DNA of 64,000 bases from Anthoceros angustus (lineage: Eukaryota > Streptophyta > Anthocerotopsida > Anthocerotales > Anthocerotaceae), in contig VJWM01000019.1 in NCBI GenBank assembly GCA_010909165.1, positions 124,001 to 188,000 of the forward strand, given 5' to 3'. The first letter of the stretch is position 1. Every line of letters begins with the position of its first letter. The notes under the pieces were generated by a model, which made no database searches, had not been told where the DNA came from, and saw nothing but the letters and a program-made list of their open reading frames with translations. Positions 1 to 10,638 of this stretch are shown here, piece by piece. Made by a program: the position numbers and the translations under genes.

Positions 1-555
1 GATAGATCTGTAGGCTAGGTGTTCTCCATAAAGTACTTCAAGTGTTTTCTGTGATGACAGGCACCACCCTGTCAGTTCCTGGTCGTGGGATGCTCGTGGC
101 AGTGGGCCGGAAAAGGTTCTCTGGACACGAAGAATGTCCTGGATGCTCCAGCTGGAGCCTGCTCATTGGAGAAAACAGGGCAAGTAAAGGAAAGCCAAGC
201 ATTCACCACTGTGCAACCGTGACCATATGCAATGCACCCTCCATCAGTCGTTAGTGTCCTAGCTAGGACCAGAACAGTCCAGAATTAGTGAAAAATGCTT
301 CAGGACAGAGGTTGCTAAGCGCTCAAACACTCTTTGTGGGAAACGTGTCTTCCATCCATTCCCACCAGTCAGTTCAAGCCAAACAAAACAGCGGTGGATG
401 CACAGGCAAGATCTGGAGTGACACATCTGGAGTCAACTGAGCATCCGGAAGGCGAAGGTGCGGACATTTGACATGGCAATCAATCTCCTTTCACGATGTT
501 ACCTGATCGTGAGTCGCCAAATGCAATTCCTGCAGGAGTCCCAGCAACAAGAAGC
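1..555. other. Upstream region of GLP copy 1
   Basis: No convincing gene is seen here. The same sequence stands before copies 2 (2166-2715) and 3 (3432-3983), so it is probably promoter plus 5' leader duplicated with the gene. Copies differ by a few one-base indels, for example AGTGAAAAATG against AGTGAAAATG and ATCTGGAGTG against ATCTGGGTG. I see no clear TATA box in it. Confidence 0.5.
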
Positions 556-1090
556 ATGTGCCGCCGGGCCCGGTATGCGGCGGGGCTAGCAGTGGCTTTG
601 GCGGTCTGCATGATAGCACCTTCAGTGGACGCATCCGACCCCGAGCTGACGGCTGACTTGGCGGCACCCGGAAGCCGAAGGTGGTGGACGGCAACTACTT
701 CACGTTCAAAGGCTTCCGCGACTTCGCAGCTGAGCAAGGATCCTTCGGCTTTCCAAGGCGAATCTGGATGTGTTCCAGCTTTGCATGGGCTTGACGTGTC
801 CTTCACCATCTTGGAGTACTACCCGAACACCACAGATCCAGTGCACGCACCCTCGCGGCACCGAGCTCCTGTATGTCATCGCGGGCACGCTGGAGGTCGG
901 GCTGGTGGACACCAACGCCACTCTCTACACTCAGACTCTGCAGCAAGGTGATGTCTTCGTGTTTCCCAAGGGTTTGCTGCACTACCACGTTAACTTATCA
1001 GAGGAAGTGGCAAGGTCAATTGCGGCCTACAGCAGCTCCGACCCCGGAACACTGCCGCTCACCAAAGCCCTATTTGCATCTGGTCTCCAA
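556..1090 (+). pseudogene. Germin-like protein copy 1, frame-broken and cut short
   Basis: The sequence matches the intact copy at 3984-4655 but has several small losses: one G near 670 (CACCCGGAAG against CACCCGGGAAG), single bases in two T runs near 750 and 775, and two bases in GTGCACACGCACC near 845. These put the signal peptide, the N-terminal part and the cupin core in different frames. The second half still reads as a cupin with the HPRGTELLYVIAG and GDVFVFPKGLLHYHVN motifs. After about 1085 the GLP sequence is replaced by a kinase gene fragment, with TGGAGTTG common to both parents near the joint. The small indels could be sequencing error, but the 3' replacement cannot be explained that way. 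Confidence 0.8.
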
Positions 1091-2094
1091 AGACAAAGCT
1101 GGAGTTGCTCACAGGCCAGAAGGCCATTGACAGGCAGCAGCACCCGGATGGAGACGCCAACCTTGAGCAGATGCAGGTGAGGAACTCTTATCCCACTCCC
1201 GATGTCTCACTCCTCTTCCTGCTCCTGCTCCTGGAGGTTGACCGGCTTCATCCGTTGGTGCTCAAATCCCAGATCCTTAATACAGGATGGCCAGATTTCC
1301 GCAATTCTGGATCCCCGCATCCTGGAGGAGACCGTCGGCAAACGGAGTCCATTTGCAAGCTGGGCAACATCGCTGAGATCTGCGTGCGTGAGTCGCAGAA
1401 GGAGGCCAACAATGAGGCAAGTGGCATCCTGGATAGAGCAGCTGGTGCAATCTCTTTCCGGGCTACGGCACTCCTGGACTTCGATATTGAATCTGAAACT
1501 TTCGACAACCCGCTGGTTTCCAACATCGGCCGTGGGATGGGCAAGTCTCAAAGTGTGGTCTTCAGGGATGGGGCAGCCATGAAACATATCCCAGGTAACG
1601 TGCGCGTGAATTCCCGCAGAAATCCATCAGAGAACACCATTCCCGAGGTCCCCGACGAAGGCCTCACAACCAGCAGCGCAGATGACTCAGGCCGGGAGAC
1701 TATGGAAACCCAGCGATCTAAGCATGCTGCTGCACCGGCCCCTTGTAATGCTCCGGGCATTTGCAACCTAGGGGTGCCTAACCCCCCAGCTCCTACATCG
1801 AGCGACAGGACTGCAAGTCCGGAGCTGTCCCCGAACGCAGCCAACGCTTCCAGCGCGGAAAGCGCAGTCAGCCTCCCTTCACGAAGTCCTCCCATCCCGG
1901 ATGCAACCAAGACCGTGTCACACTCGGGTCCACTACTCGGTGCTGCTCCAAAATCCAAAGCCTTCCCTCAACCACCCAGGCCTGGCCCTCTTACTGCATT
2001 GAGACCAACTCTTACCATAACCAGACAATCGTTTCCAGCAGTTGATGTTCCTGCAAGGATCATCTATTCAGGATTCAACCCTGCCAAGAGCTAA
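1091..2094 (+). pseudogene. 3' fragment of a receptor-like protein kinase gene fused to GLP copy 1
   Basis: From 1099 the sequence encodes LELLTGQKAIDRQQ, the subdomain IX-X region of plant receptor-like kinases (usual form LLELLTGRKAID). It ends at CAG|GTGAGG (1176/1177). A 109-base intron closes at TACAG (1285), and the next exon begins DGQISAILDPRILEETVG, followed in other frames by KLGNIAEICVRESQKE and RPTMRQVASWIEQL. That is the end of the C-lobe, where the conserved arginine lies in RPTM. Two small frameshifts break this exon. A long open frame then runs to the stop at 2092-2094 with a Ser/Pro-rich tail of unknown source. The ATP site and catalytic loop are absent, so no kinase activity is possible. 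The fragment looks like genomic DNA captured with its intron, not a retrocopy. Confidence 0.75.
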
Positions 2095-2131
2095 AGGACC
2101 TAGTAAAGCCTACCAGTCGAACGCAGTGTGG

Positions 2132-2194
2132 GTAGATCTGTAGGCTAAGTGTTCTCCATTGAGTGGATAGATCTGTAGGCTAGGTGTTCTCCAT
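2132..2194. repeat. 28-base direct repeat at the GLP unit boundary
   Basis: GTAGATCTGTAGGCTAAGTG (start of the motif, 2132-2159) is followed after 6 bases by the near copy GATAGATCTGTAGGCTAGGT (2166-2194). The same arrangement occurs at 3398-3460. It marks the point where one tandem unit passes into the next. Confidence 0.8.
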
Positions 2195-3431
2195 AAAGTA
2201 CTTCAAGTGTTTTCTGTGATGACAGGCACCACCCTGTCAGTTCCTGGTCGTGGGATGCTCGTGGCAGTGGGCCGGAAAGGTTCTCTGGACACGAAGAATG
2301 TCCTGGATGCTCCAGCTGGAGCCTGCTCATTGGAGAAAACAGGCAAGTAAAGGAAAGCCAAGCATTCACCACTGTGCAACCGTGACCATATGCAATGCAC
2401 CCTCCATCAGTCGTTAGTGTCCTAGCTAGGACCAGAACAGTCCAGAATTAGTGAAAATGCTTCAGGACAGAGGTTGCTAAGCGCTCAAACACTCTTTGTG
2501 GGAAACGTGTCTTCCATCCATTCCCACCAGTCAGTTCAAGCCAAACAAAACAGCGGTGGATGCACAGGCAAGATCTGGGTGACACATCTGGAGTCAACTG
2601 AGCATCCGGAAGGCGAAGGTGCGGACATTGACATGGCAATCAATCTCCTTTCACGATGTTACCTGATCGTGAGTCGCCAAATGCAATTCCTGCAGGAGTC
2701 CCAGCAACAAGAAGCATGTGCCGCCGGGCCCGGTATGCGGCGGGGCTAGCAGTGGCTTTGGCGGTCTGCATGATAGCACCTTCAGTGGACGCATCCGACC
2801 CCGAGCTGACGGCTGACTTGGCGGCACCGGAAGCCGAAGGTGGTGGACGGCAACTACTTCACGTTCAAAGGCTTCCGCGACTTCGCAGCTGAGCAAGGAT
2901 CCTTCGGCTTTCCAAGGCGAATCTGGATGTGTTCCAGCTTTGCATGGGCTTGACGTGTCCTTCACCATCTTGGAGTACTACCCGAACACCACAGATCCAG
3001 TGCACGCACCCTCGCGGCACCGAGCTCCTGTATGTCATCGCGGGCACGCTGGAGGTCAGGCTGGTGGACACCAACGCCACTCTCTACACTCAGACTCTGC
3101 AGCAAGGTGATGTCTTCGTGTTTCCCAAGGGTTTGCTGCACTACCACGTTAACTTATCAGAGGAAGTGGCAAGGTCAATTGCGGCCTACAGCAGCTCCGA
3201 CCCCGGAACACTGCCGCTCACCAAAGCCTTCCCTCAACCACCCAGGCCTGGCCCTCTTACTGCATTGAGACCAACTCTTACCATAACCAGACAATCGTTT
3301 CCAGCAGTTGATGTTCCTGCAAGGATCATCTATTCAGGATTCAACCCTGCCAAGAGCTAAAGGACCTAGTAAAGCCTACCAGTCGAACGCAGTGTGGGTA
3401 GATCTGTAGGCTAAGTGTTCTCCATTGAGTG
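2166..3431 (+). repeat. Tandem GLP unit 2, internally deleted
   Basis: Nearly identical to unit 1 except that about 893 bases are missing. The sequence runs from CCAAAGCC in the GLP body straight into the unit-1 tail sequence that follows another CCAAAGCC. The kinase fragment is therefore absent from this copy. Confidence 0.85.
2716..3360 (+). pseudogene. Germin-like protein copy 2, frame-broken with replaced C-terminus
   Basis: Same start as the intact GLP. It has a frameshift near 2828 (GGCACCGGAAG) and the same losses in the two T runs and in GTGCACGCACC as copy 1. The cupin core is then readable from 2929 and includes both germin boxes. At 3221-3228 (CCAAAGCC) the sequence jumps to the tail of the kinase-fusion unit, so the last third of the cupin is replaced by about 44 unrelated residues ending in GFNPAKS. 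One residue differs from the other copies (EVRLVD for EVGLVD). Because copies 1 and 2 share several indels that copy 3 lacks, at least some of these are likely real and inherited. Confidence 0.75.
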
Positions 3432-4702
3432 GATAGATCTGTAGGCTAGGTGTTCTCCATAAAGTACTTCAAGTGTTTTCTGTGATGACAGGCACCACCC
3501 TGTCAGTTCCTGGTCGTGGGATGCTCGTGGCAGTGGGCCGGAAAGGTTCTCTGGACACGAAGAATGTCCTGGATGCTCCAGCTGGAGCCTGCTCATTGGA
3601 GAAAACAGGCAAGTAAAGGAAAGCCAAGCATTCACCACTGTGCAACCGTGACCATATGCAATGCACCCTCCATCAGTCGTTAGTGTCCTAGCTAGGACCA
3701 GAACAGTCCAGAATTAGTGAAAATGCTTCAGGACAGAGGTTGCTAAGCGCTCAAACACTCTTTGTGGGAAACGTGTCTTCCATCCATTCCCACCAGTCAG
3801 TTCAAGCCAAACAAAACAGCGGTGGATGCACAGGCAAGATCTGGAGTGACACATCTGGAGTCAACTGAGCATCCGGAAGGCGAAGGTGCGGACATTTGAC
3901 ATGGCAATCAATCTCCTTTCACGATGTTACCTGATCGTGAGTCGCCAAATGCAATTCCTGCAGGAGTCCCAGCAACAAGAAGCATGTGCCGCCGGGCCCG
4001 GTATGCGGCGGGGCTAGCAGTGGCTTTGGCGGTCTGCATGATAGCACCTTCAGTGGACGCATCCGACCCCGAGCTGACGGCTGACTTGGCGGCACCCGGG
4101 AAGCCGAAGGTGGTGGACGGCAACTACTTCACGTTCAAAGGCTTCCGCGACTTCGCAGCTGAGCAAGGATCCTTCGGCTTTTCCAAGGCGAATCTGGATG
4201 TGTTTCCAGCTTTGCATGGGCTTGACGTGTCCTTCACCATCTTGGAGTACTACCCGAACACCACAGATCCAGTGCACACGCACCCTCGCGGCACCGAGCT
4301 CCTGTATGTCATCGCGGGCACGCTGGAGGTCGGGCTGGTGGACACCAACGCCACTCTCTACACTCAGACTCTGCAGCAAGGTGATGTCTTCGTGTTTCCC
4401 AAGGGTTTGCTGCACTACCACGTTAACTTATCAGAGGAAGTGGCAAGGTCAATTGCGGCCTACAGCAGCTCCGACCCCGGAACACTGCCGCTCACCAAAG
4501 CCCTATTTGCATCTGGTCTCCCAAAGATAGCGTTGGAGTTGGCTTTCAAGGTTCCTGCGTCGGTGATCGATCAACTCCAAGCTCCCTGGCAAGAGGATAC
4601 CATTGTCACCACCGCCGAGGCCTCCACATGTGTATGCTCCTCCTACTCTTGGTAGATTCGTTGTGCGCGCTTCTCGTTTCGCAAAGCAACAGGCACTACT
4701 CG
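3432..4702 (+). repeat. Tandem GLP unit 3 with the intact gene
   Basis: Shares its first 1.05 kb with units 1 and 2, then continues into a complete GLP 3' end that the other units lack. About 47 bases after the GLP stop codon it joins the 6-kb array at 4703. This copy is probably closest to the ancestral locus. Confidence 0.8.
3984..4655 (+). CDS. Germin-like protein (cupin), intact copy
   Basis: Germin-like proteins are secreted, manganese-binding cupins of the plant cell wall; some act as oxalate oxidases or superoxide dismutases. This frame gives about 223 residues, the usual GLP length. A signal peptide is visible (MCRRARYAAGLAVALAVCMI, cleavage probably after VDAS). Germin box 1 reads VHTHPRGTELLYVIAG and box 2 GDVFVFPKGLLHYHVN, so all four metal ligands (His, His, Glu, His) are present. 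One N-glycosylation site (NAT) lies between the boxes. The two N-terminal cysteines typical of many germins are missing; the mature protein begins SDPELTADLAAP, like subfamilies that lack that disulfide. An upstream in-frame ATG at 3924 would add 20 residues before the signal peptide and is less likely. No intron is seen. Whether it has oxalate oxidase or dismutase activity cannot be told. Confidence 0.88.
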   Translation: MCRRARYAAGLAVALAVCMIAPSVDASDPELTADLAAPGKPKVVDGNYFTFKGFRDFAAEQGSFGFSKANLDVFPALHGLDVSFTILEYYPNTTDPVHTHPRGTELLYVIAGTLEVGLVDTNATLYTQTLQQGDVFVFPKGLLHYHVNLSEEVARSIAAYSSSDPGTLPLTKALFASGLPKIALELAFKVPASVIDQLQAPWQEDTIVTTAEASTCVCSSYSW

Positions 4703-4912
4703 TGGCAAACTCAACATGGAATGTGATTTGGTGTTTTGGTTAGTCCATTCACAAGGGTAGAGGGGCCTCTGGGATGAAAGTAGTTGAATAGTTAAGCCCA
4801 GCCATATTATTTAGATATATGTTAAATTTAAAACCACATGGCAAGCCTTTGATGCGGGTCCATGGTAAATCGGCCCCATCTTGACCGAAATTATTTGAAT
4901 ATGTTTTGGTTA

Positions 4913-4930
4913 GAAGAAGAAGAAGAAGAA
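4913..4930 (+). repeat. (GAA)n microsatellite
   Basis: About six GAA repeats. The same tract recurs in every unit near 6331, 13896, 43136, 48742, 54827 and 60949, with five or six repeats. Short frames that start inside it (MVRRRRRRILFK...) are by-products of the tract, not evidence for a protein. Confidence 0.8.
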
Positions 4931-5090
4931 TTTTATTTAAGTCCACTAGGGATGGATTTCCGTCATGGGACTTGGTACTTCACAACTTGTACCATGGTGT
5001 GCCTAAGCTACTTGCACCAAGGGCATCCACTCCTTTAGGCACCCCATCTAAGTACCGATCCAAGATCGGGATGCTTAATCACGGCGTCCT

Positions 5091-5097
5091 TATAAAT
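5091..5097 (+). promoter_or_regulatory. TATA box of gene A, unit 1, first pass
   Basis: TATAAAT in GGCGTCCTTATAAATGTG. The context is identical in all units. Confidence 0.45.
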
Positions 5098-6203
5098 GTG
5101 TGTCCATTTGGCCTAAGCCATTTGGACCACATGCCAAGCGTCATGCATGTACATATATAATCAGCTAGGTGTGGTGGCCCCACCTTCACAAGGGCAGCTA
5201 GGCAACCACTCCACGCACGATGCGACAAGGAAGGACACTTGTGCCCATCAAAGTAACCCATTTTTAAGGACGCTTATGGTGTCCATGATGGACCGGCTCG
5301 AGGGTAGCTTGGCGCATTGATACGGTGACTCGTAGATCTTACTAGAGATTAGATAATCATAATTTTTAGGTTAATTAAATTGGGATCTAACAAGGAATGT
5401 AAGCTATGTACGTGTTGTATGCAAAGTCGGGAAGAACAGGGGTTCCGTCGAATGGGACCAAGAATGACTCGGACCATGTTATTGCACTATTGTTATAGCA
5501 TTGTAACACCTAGGTTACACTCATTTTCCGACCTTAGACCCATGGCAAATGATGTTGCAGTTAGGAAAGGTAGCATCAAAATGTTATAAGCACCATAACA
5601 TGGTCCTAGATTTTCTAGTAGTGTAGTGACGAGCTCGTTTCAAAACCGTTCTAGACATCACTTAATATAGTCGTTTACCATACTATTTCGTAGTTTCAGC
5701 ATCATTCTGGAACTAAGACATGAGAGGTAATATACATATAATATTAATTAATCCATGACCAAAAATTAATCTATTTCATATTGTCATATTTATGTGAAAT
5801 TGAAGAAAACAACTCGAGTCATGATCTTTTATCTTGAGAAATGCATGCAATTTGTCCTATATATGTGTTGCAAGCTTAAGGGTATGATGGATTTGGAGAT
5901 TATTGGAAGGTAATTATTTTGGTGCATGATGGATAGGAAGATAAATAGTTATATTAATTAAGTTCATGCATATTGGTCATAAGTTAATCATTATGTTTTC
6001 TTCTCGAAAAATATTGCTCATAGGCTAGCTAGCTAAAAGTTTCGAGTTCTAGATCGAATGCAAGCATGTTTGTTCACATTGAGGTTTCTTTTATTCATGT
6101 GTTTGGAATTAGTTTGCGTGCAAGTTGTTTTATGTGTAAATTGGAATATATAAGGTGCTCATTGATGAAGCATAATTTAATATGGTCTTTTGGTTATATG
6201 CAG

Positions 6204-6275
6204 GATTGTCTATTCTTATACTTTCATCATGATGAATCACCGGATGTTGCGCGACGTATAATTTCGCTTTGATGC
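6204..6275 (+). pseudogene. Truncated start of gene A (first pass)
   Basis: Begins after the acceptor-like TTATATGCAG with GATTGTCTATTCTTATAC and stops after about 70 bases, where the duplication joint at TTTGATGC leads back to the promoter region. It cannot encode a product alone. Confidence 0.75.
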
Positions 6276-6511
6276 AGGGTCCATGGTAAATCAGCCCCAT
6301 CTTGACCGAAATTATTTGAATATGTTTTGGTTAGAAGAAGAAGAAGAAGAATTTTATTTAAGTCCACTAAGGATGGATTTCCGTCATGGGACTTGGTACT
6401 TCACAACTTGTACCATGGTGTGCCTAAGCTACTTGCACCAAGGGCATCCACTCCTTTAGGCACCCCATCTAAGTACCGATCCAAGATCGGGATGCTTAAT
6501 CACGGCGTCCT

Positions 6512-6518
6512 TATAAAT
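6512..6518 (+). promoter_or_regulatory. TATA box of gene A, unit 1, second pass
   Basis: Second copy of TATAAAT created by the 1420-base duplication. Confidence 0.4.
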
Positions 6519-7619
6519 GTGTGTCCATTTGGCCTAAGCCATTTGGACCACATGCCAAGCGTCATGCATGTACATATATAATCAGCTAGGTGTGGTGGCC
6601 CCACCTTCACAAGGGGCAGCTAGGCAACCACTCCACGCACGATGCGACAAGGAAGGACACTTGTGCCCATCAAAGTAACCCATTTTTAAGGACGCTTATG
6701 GTGTCCATGATGGACCGGCTCGAGGTAGCTTGGCGCATTGATACGGTGACTCGTAGATCTTACTAGAGATTAGATAATCATAATTTTTAGGTTAATTAAA
6801 TTGGGATCTAACAAGGAATGTAAGCTATATCGTGTTGTATGCAAAGTCGGGAAGAACAGGGTTCCGTCGAATGGGACCAAGAATGACTCGGACCATGTTA
6901 TTGCACTATTGTTATAGCATTGTAACACCTAGGTTACACTCATTTTCCGACCTTAGACCCATGGCAAATGATGTTGCGAGTTAGGAAAGGGTAGCATCAA
7001 AATGTTATAAGCACCATAACATGGTCCTAGATTTTCTAGTAGTGTAGTGACGAGCTCGTTTCAAAACCGTTCTAGACATCACTTAATATAGTCGTTTACC
7101 ATACTATTTCGTAGTTTCAGCATCATTCTGGAACTAAGACATGAGAGGTAATATACATATAATATTAATTAATCCATGACCAAAAATTAATCTATTTCAT
7201 ATTGTCATATTTATGTGAAATTGAAGAAAACAACTCAGTCATGATCTTTTATCTTGAAATGCATGCAATTTGTCCTATATATGTGTTGCAAGCTTAAGGG
7301 TATGATGGATTTGGAGATTATTGGAAGGTAATTATTTTGGTGCATGATGGATAGGAAGATAAATAGTTATATTAATTAAGTTCATGCATATTGGTCATAA
7401 GTTAATCATTATGTTTTCTTCTCGAAAAATATTGCTCATAGGCTAGCTAGCTAAAAGTTTCGAGTTCTAGGCGAATGCAAGCATGTTTGTTCACATTGAG
7501 GTTTCTTTTATTCATGTGTTTGGAATTAGTTTGCGTGCAAGTTGTTTTATGTGTAAATTGAATATATAAGGTGCTCATTGATGAAGCATAATTTAATATG
7601 GTCTTTTGGTTATATGCAG

Positions 7620-7928
7620 GATTGTCTATTCTTATACTTTCATCATGATGAATCACGGATGTTGCGCAAGGACGACAATTTCCTCGTTTGATGCTTCAAA
7701 GAATGAATTGCCTTTATTGCAGCCAAATGAAACTTGGGAGGGGCTCCCATATGCACCGCACCATTTCCAAGCAAGGATGATGTATGGAAAAGGGTCATAA
7801 CGAGTCATCACACACTTGCAAAGAATATTTATAAGGATTTTATCAATCCGTGTCTCTTATAGCACCAATTGGGTTTCTTAACCGAGCAACATCCCGGAGT
7901 TCACTAGTAGGCGCAATTGAAGACTTAT
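7620..7928 (+). pseudogene. Truncated gene A (second pass)
   Basis: Reads like the first 300 bases of gene A (ELPLLQPNETWEGLPYAP is visible) up to GCGCAATTGAAGACTTATG. It then turns into the A leader (GTGTCCATGATGG) at the second duplication joint. The C-terminal repeats are missing. Confidence 0.75.
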
Positions 7929-8848
7929 GGTGTCCATGATGGACCGGCTCGAGGGTAGCTTGGCGCATTGATACGGTGACTCGTAGATCTTACTAGAGAT
8001 TAGATAATCATAATTTTTAGGTTAATTAAATTGGGATCTAACAAGGAATGTAAGCTATGTACGTGTTGTATGCAAAGTGGAAGAACAGGGGTTCCGTCGA
8101 ATGGGACCAAGAATGACTCGGACCATGTTATTGCACTATTGTTATAGCATTGTAACACCTAGGTTACACTCATTTTCCGACCTTAGACCCATGGCAAATG
8201 ATGTTGCAGTTAGGAAAGGGTAGCATCAAAATGTTATAAGCACCATAACATGGTCCTAGATTTTCTAGTAGTGTAGTGACGAGCTCGTTTCAAAACCGTT
8301 CTAGACATCACTTAATATAGTCGTTTACCATACTATTTCGTAGTTTCAGCATCATTCTGGAACTAAGACATGAGAGGTAATATACATATAATATTAATTA
8401 ATCCATGACCAAAAATTAATCTATTTCATATTGTCATATTTATGTGAAATTGAAGAAAACAACTCGAGTCATGATCTTTTATCTAGAAATGCATGCAATT
8501 TGTCCTATATATGTGTTGCAAGCTTAAGGGTATGATGGATTTGGAGATTATTGGAAGGTAATTATTTTGGTGCATGATGGATAGGAAGATAAATAGTTAT
8601 ATTAATTAAGTTCATGCATATTGGTCATAAGTTAATCATTATGTTTTCTTCTCGAAAAATATTGCTCATAGGCTAGCTAGCTAAAAGTTTCGAGTTCTAG
8701 GCGAATGCAAGCATGTTTGTTCACATTGAGGTTTCTTTTATTCATGTGTTTGGAATTAGTTTATGCAAGTTGTTTTATGTGTAAATTGGAATATATAAGG
8801 TGCTCATTGATGAAGCATAATTTAATATGGTCTTTTGGTTATATGCAG

Positions 8849-10257
8849 GATTGTCTATTCTTATACTTTCATCATGATGAATCACGGATGTTGCGCAAGG
8901 AGACAATTTCCTCGTTTGATGCTTCAAAGAATGAATTGCCTTTATTGCAGCCAAATGAAACTTGGGAGGGGCTCCCATATGCACCGCACCATTTCCAAGC
9001 AAGGATGATGTATGGAAAAGGGTCATAACGAGTCATCACACACTTGCAAAGAATATTTATAAGGATTTTATCAATCCGTGTCTCTTATAGCACCAATTGG
9101 GTTTCTTAACCGAGCAACATCCCGGAGTTCACTAGTAGGGCGAATTGAAGACTTATGTGAAAGAGCATTATCCGGAGATGCAAGATTATGCCCATGAGTT
9201 TATTAATTCCTTTCAAAGGAGAGTACCAAATCCAAACTCACATGCAGGAAAATTGGTGACGAGTGCAACTTATGACCACCCTTGCATCCTTTTAGGAGCT
9301 TGACACAAGACCAAGCCGAGGCGATCATGCAATCTAAGAACTTGAGAGATGCCAATCCTACAAACCTGTACTCTCTGCATCCGCCATTGCAATGACTTCC
9401 AATTTACTTGAGAACGATGAATCCTGGTACCCTTCCCGTTGAGGATACTAAGCAACATCAAGCTGGTTCAATCAATGGTGAAGATCTACTTGCGGCGGTG
9501 ATGTGTCGCCAAAAGGCTAGAAAACTTGAAGTCAATGCCTCTTCTAAGAAAAACTTGAAGTCAATGCCTCTTCTAAGAAAACTCGAAACCTAGAGTCAAC
9601 GTAGATTCGACTTTTGAATTACCTTCTAATGCGGCTCAACAAGGACTTTGTTTCAAGTTACTAGATGATGGTATTTCACCTCATATGTCTCTAGAGAGCT
9701 TTCCTCCCATTTCAAAAGATGGTTTGTGTGGTTCTTCTCAAGAGAGGGTGGAAGAACTTGAAGCCAACATAGGTTCAACTTTTAGATTTGCTTCTAATGC
9801 GGTTGAAAAGATGATGCTTCCCGCTTAGCAAATGATGATTTTCCAACCTCTCATACGCCTCGAGAGCTTTCCTTCCATCTCGAATATAGTTTGTGTGGTT
9901 GTTCTCCAAAGAAGGTGGAAGAACATGAGGTCATTATAGGATCGACATGAATATCCTACTACTGCGACTCAAGAAGGCAATGGGGTCAAGTTACAAAATG
10001 ATGGTTCTCCAACTCGTCGCCTCATCCGAGTCCTTCCATGCTAGAAGGTTTGTTACAAGATGGTGCATCTCTTTCTACTCTAGATCACCAGACAGTTTCA
10101 CTTGCTTCCACTATAGATAATGCTTTTAGAGAAGGTTTGGCAGCACATGTTGAATCTTATGCTGCAATCTAATGGTGAGTCAAATTCTTGCCTTTCGGAG
10201 GATGTTTTCTCGCCTAATTCCTCTTTTGATGATATCTTTAGGAATTTTCATGATTAA
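8849..10257 (+). CDS. Array gene A, unit 1 full-length copy (frame-broken)
   Basis: Starts at the acceptor-like ATATGCAG and ends at the stop after FRNFHD. The layout matches the unit 4 copy, described in full at 50016. The open part is SSFDASKNELPLLQPNETWE up to a frameshift at CCGCACCATTT near 8983. Later blocks (MQSKNLRDANPTN, ESFPPISKDGLCGSS, EELEANIGSTFRFASNA) lie in different frames. A local duplication of about 30 bases (GAAGTCAATGCCTCTTCTAA) occurs at 9528-9580 and is absent from other units. I do not recognise the family. Confidence 0.5.
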
Positions 10258-10399
10258 TTAGTATGTAACCGGTTATATGATGTATTTCAACTTTCTTTTA
10301 ATATATGAAAATATTCTAAACAAGTTGGTCAAGCTATGATAAACAAAAGAATTTAGAGTTTTGCATCCAGAAGGACCCAAACAATTCATCACACCACCT

Positions 10400-10407
10400 T
10401 ATAAATA
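10400..10407 (+). promoter_or_regulatory. TATA box of gene B, unit 1
   Basis: TATAAATA in CACCTTATAAATAGAAC, about 230 bases before the B start codon. It is conserved in every unit and is a good plant TATA match. Confidence 0.55.
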
Positions 10408-10638
10408 GAACTATATACCATAAGTTCCCAACATCATAATATGAGTAGAAGTACCGCCTACATAAAAGTTGATTGCAGATGTGAGTTTGGCCCAAAATTA
10501 TGTATAAACCAAAGATAAGTATTGTAGTATGTACTTTGACAACTTCGTCTATGCCACTTCCGCCACACATGTACATATTCTTTGGGCGTTGGAAATCTGG
10601 GAAATTGTAGTGTCACAGAGAGGTGTCGGGTAGTGGCT

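Larger units (their letters stand above)
1..2165 (+). repeat. Tandem GLP unit 1, the longest copy
   Basis: First of three head-to-tail units that open with GATAGATCTGTAGGCTAGGT. It holds about 555 bases of upstream sequence, a frame-broken germin-like protein copy (from 556), a receptor-kinase 3' fragment and a tail ending in a second, near-identical 28-base motif at 2132-2159. The same opening motif recurs at 2166 and 3432, giving periods of 2165 and 1266. The 28-base motif at both ends of each unit is a plausible substrate for unequal crossing over. Confidence 0.85.
4848..7929 (+). repeat. Two nested head-to-tail duplications inside unit 1
   Basis: At 6268-6275 the sequence passes from the beginning of gene A back to the (GAA)n region through a shared TTTGATGC, which also occurs at 4848-4855; the period is 1420 bases. 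At 7924-7929 it passes from the middle of the A coding region back to the A leader through a shared CTTATG, also at 6695-6700; the period is 1229 bases. Other units have none of this. The result is two truncated A starts before the full copy. Confidence 0.85.

Noticed and set aside
1207-1958. Minus-strand frames of 98-136 residues opposite the kinase fragment
   Set aside because: The plus strand has recognisable kinase subdomains and a GT-AG intron; the reverse frames are shadows.
4906-5160. 84-residue frame MVRRRRRRILFKS..., seen in several units
   Set aside because: It begins inside the (GAA)n tract and its conservation only reflects the near-identity of the units; it spans the TATA region and has no protein-like features.
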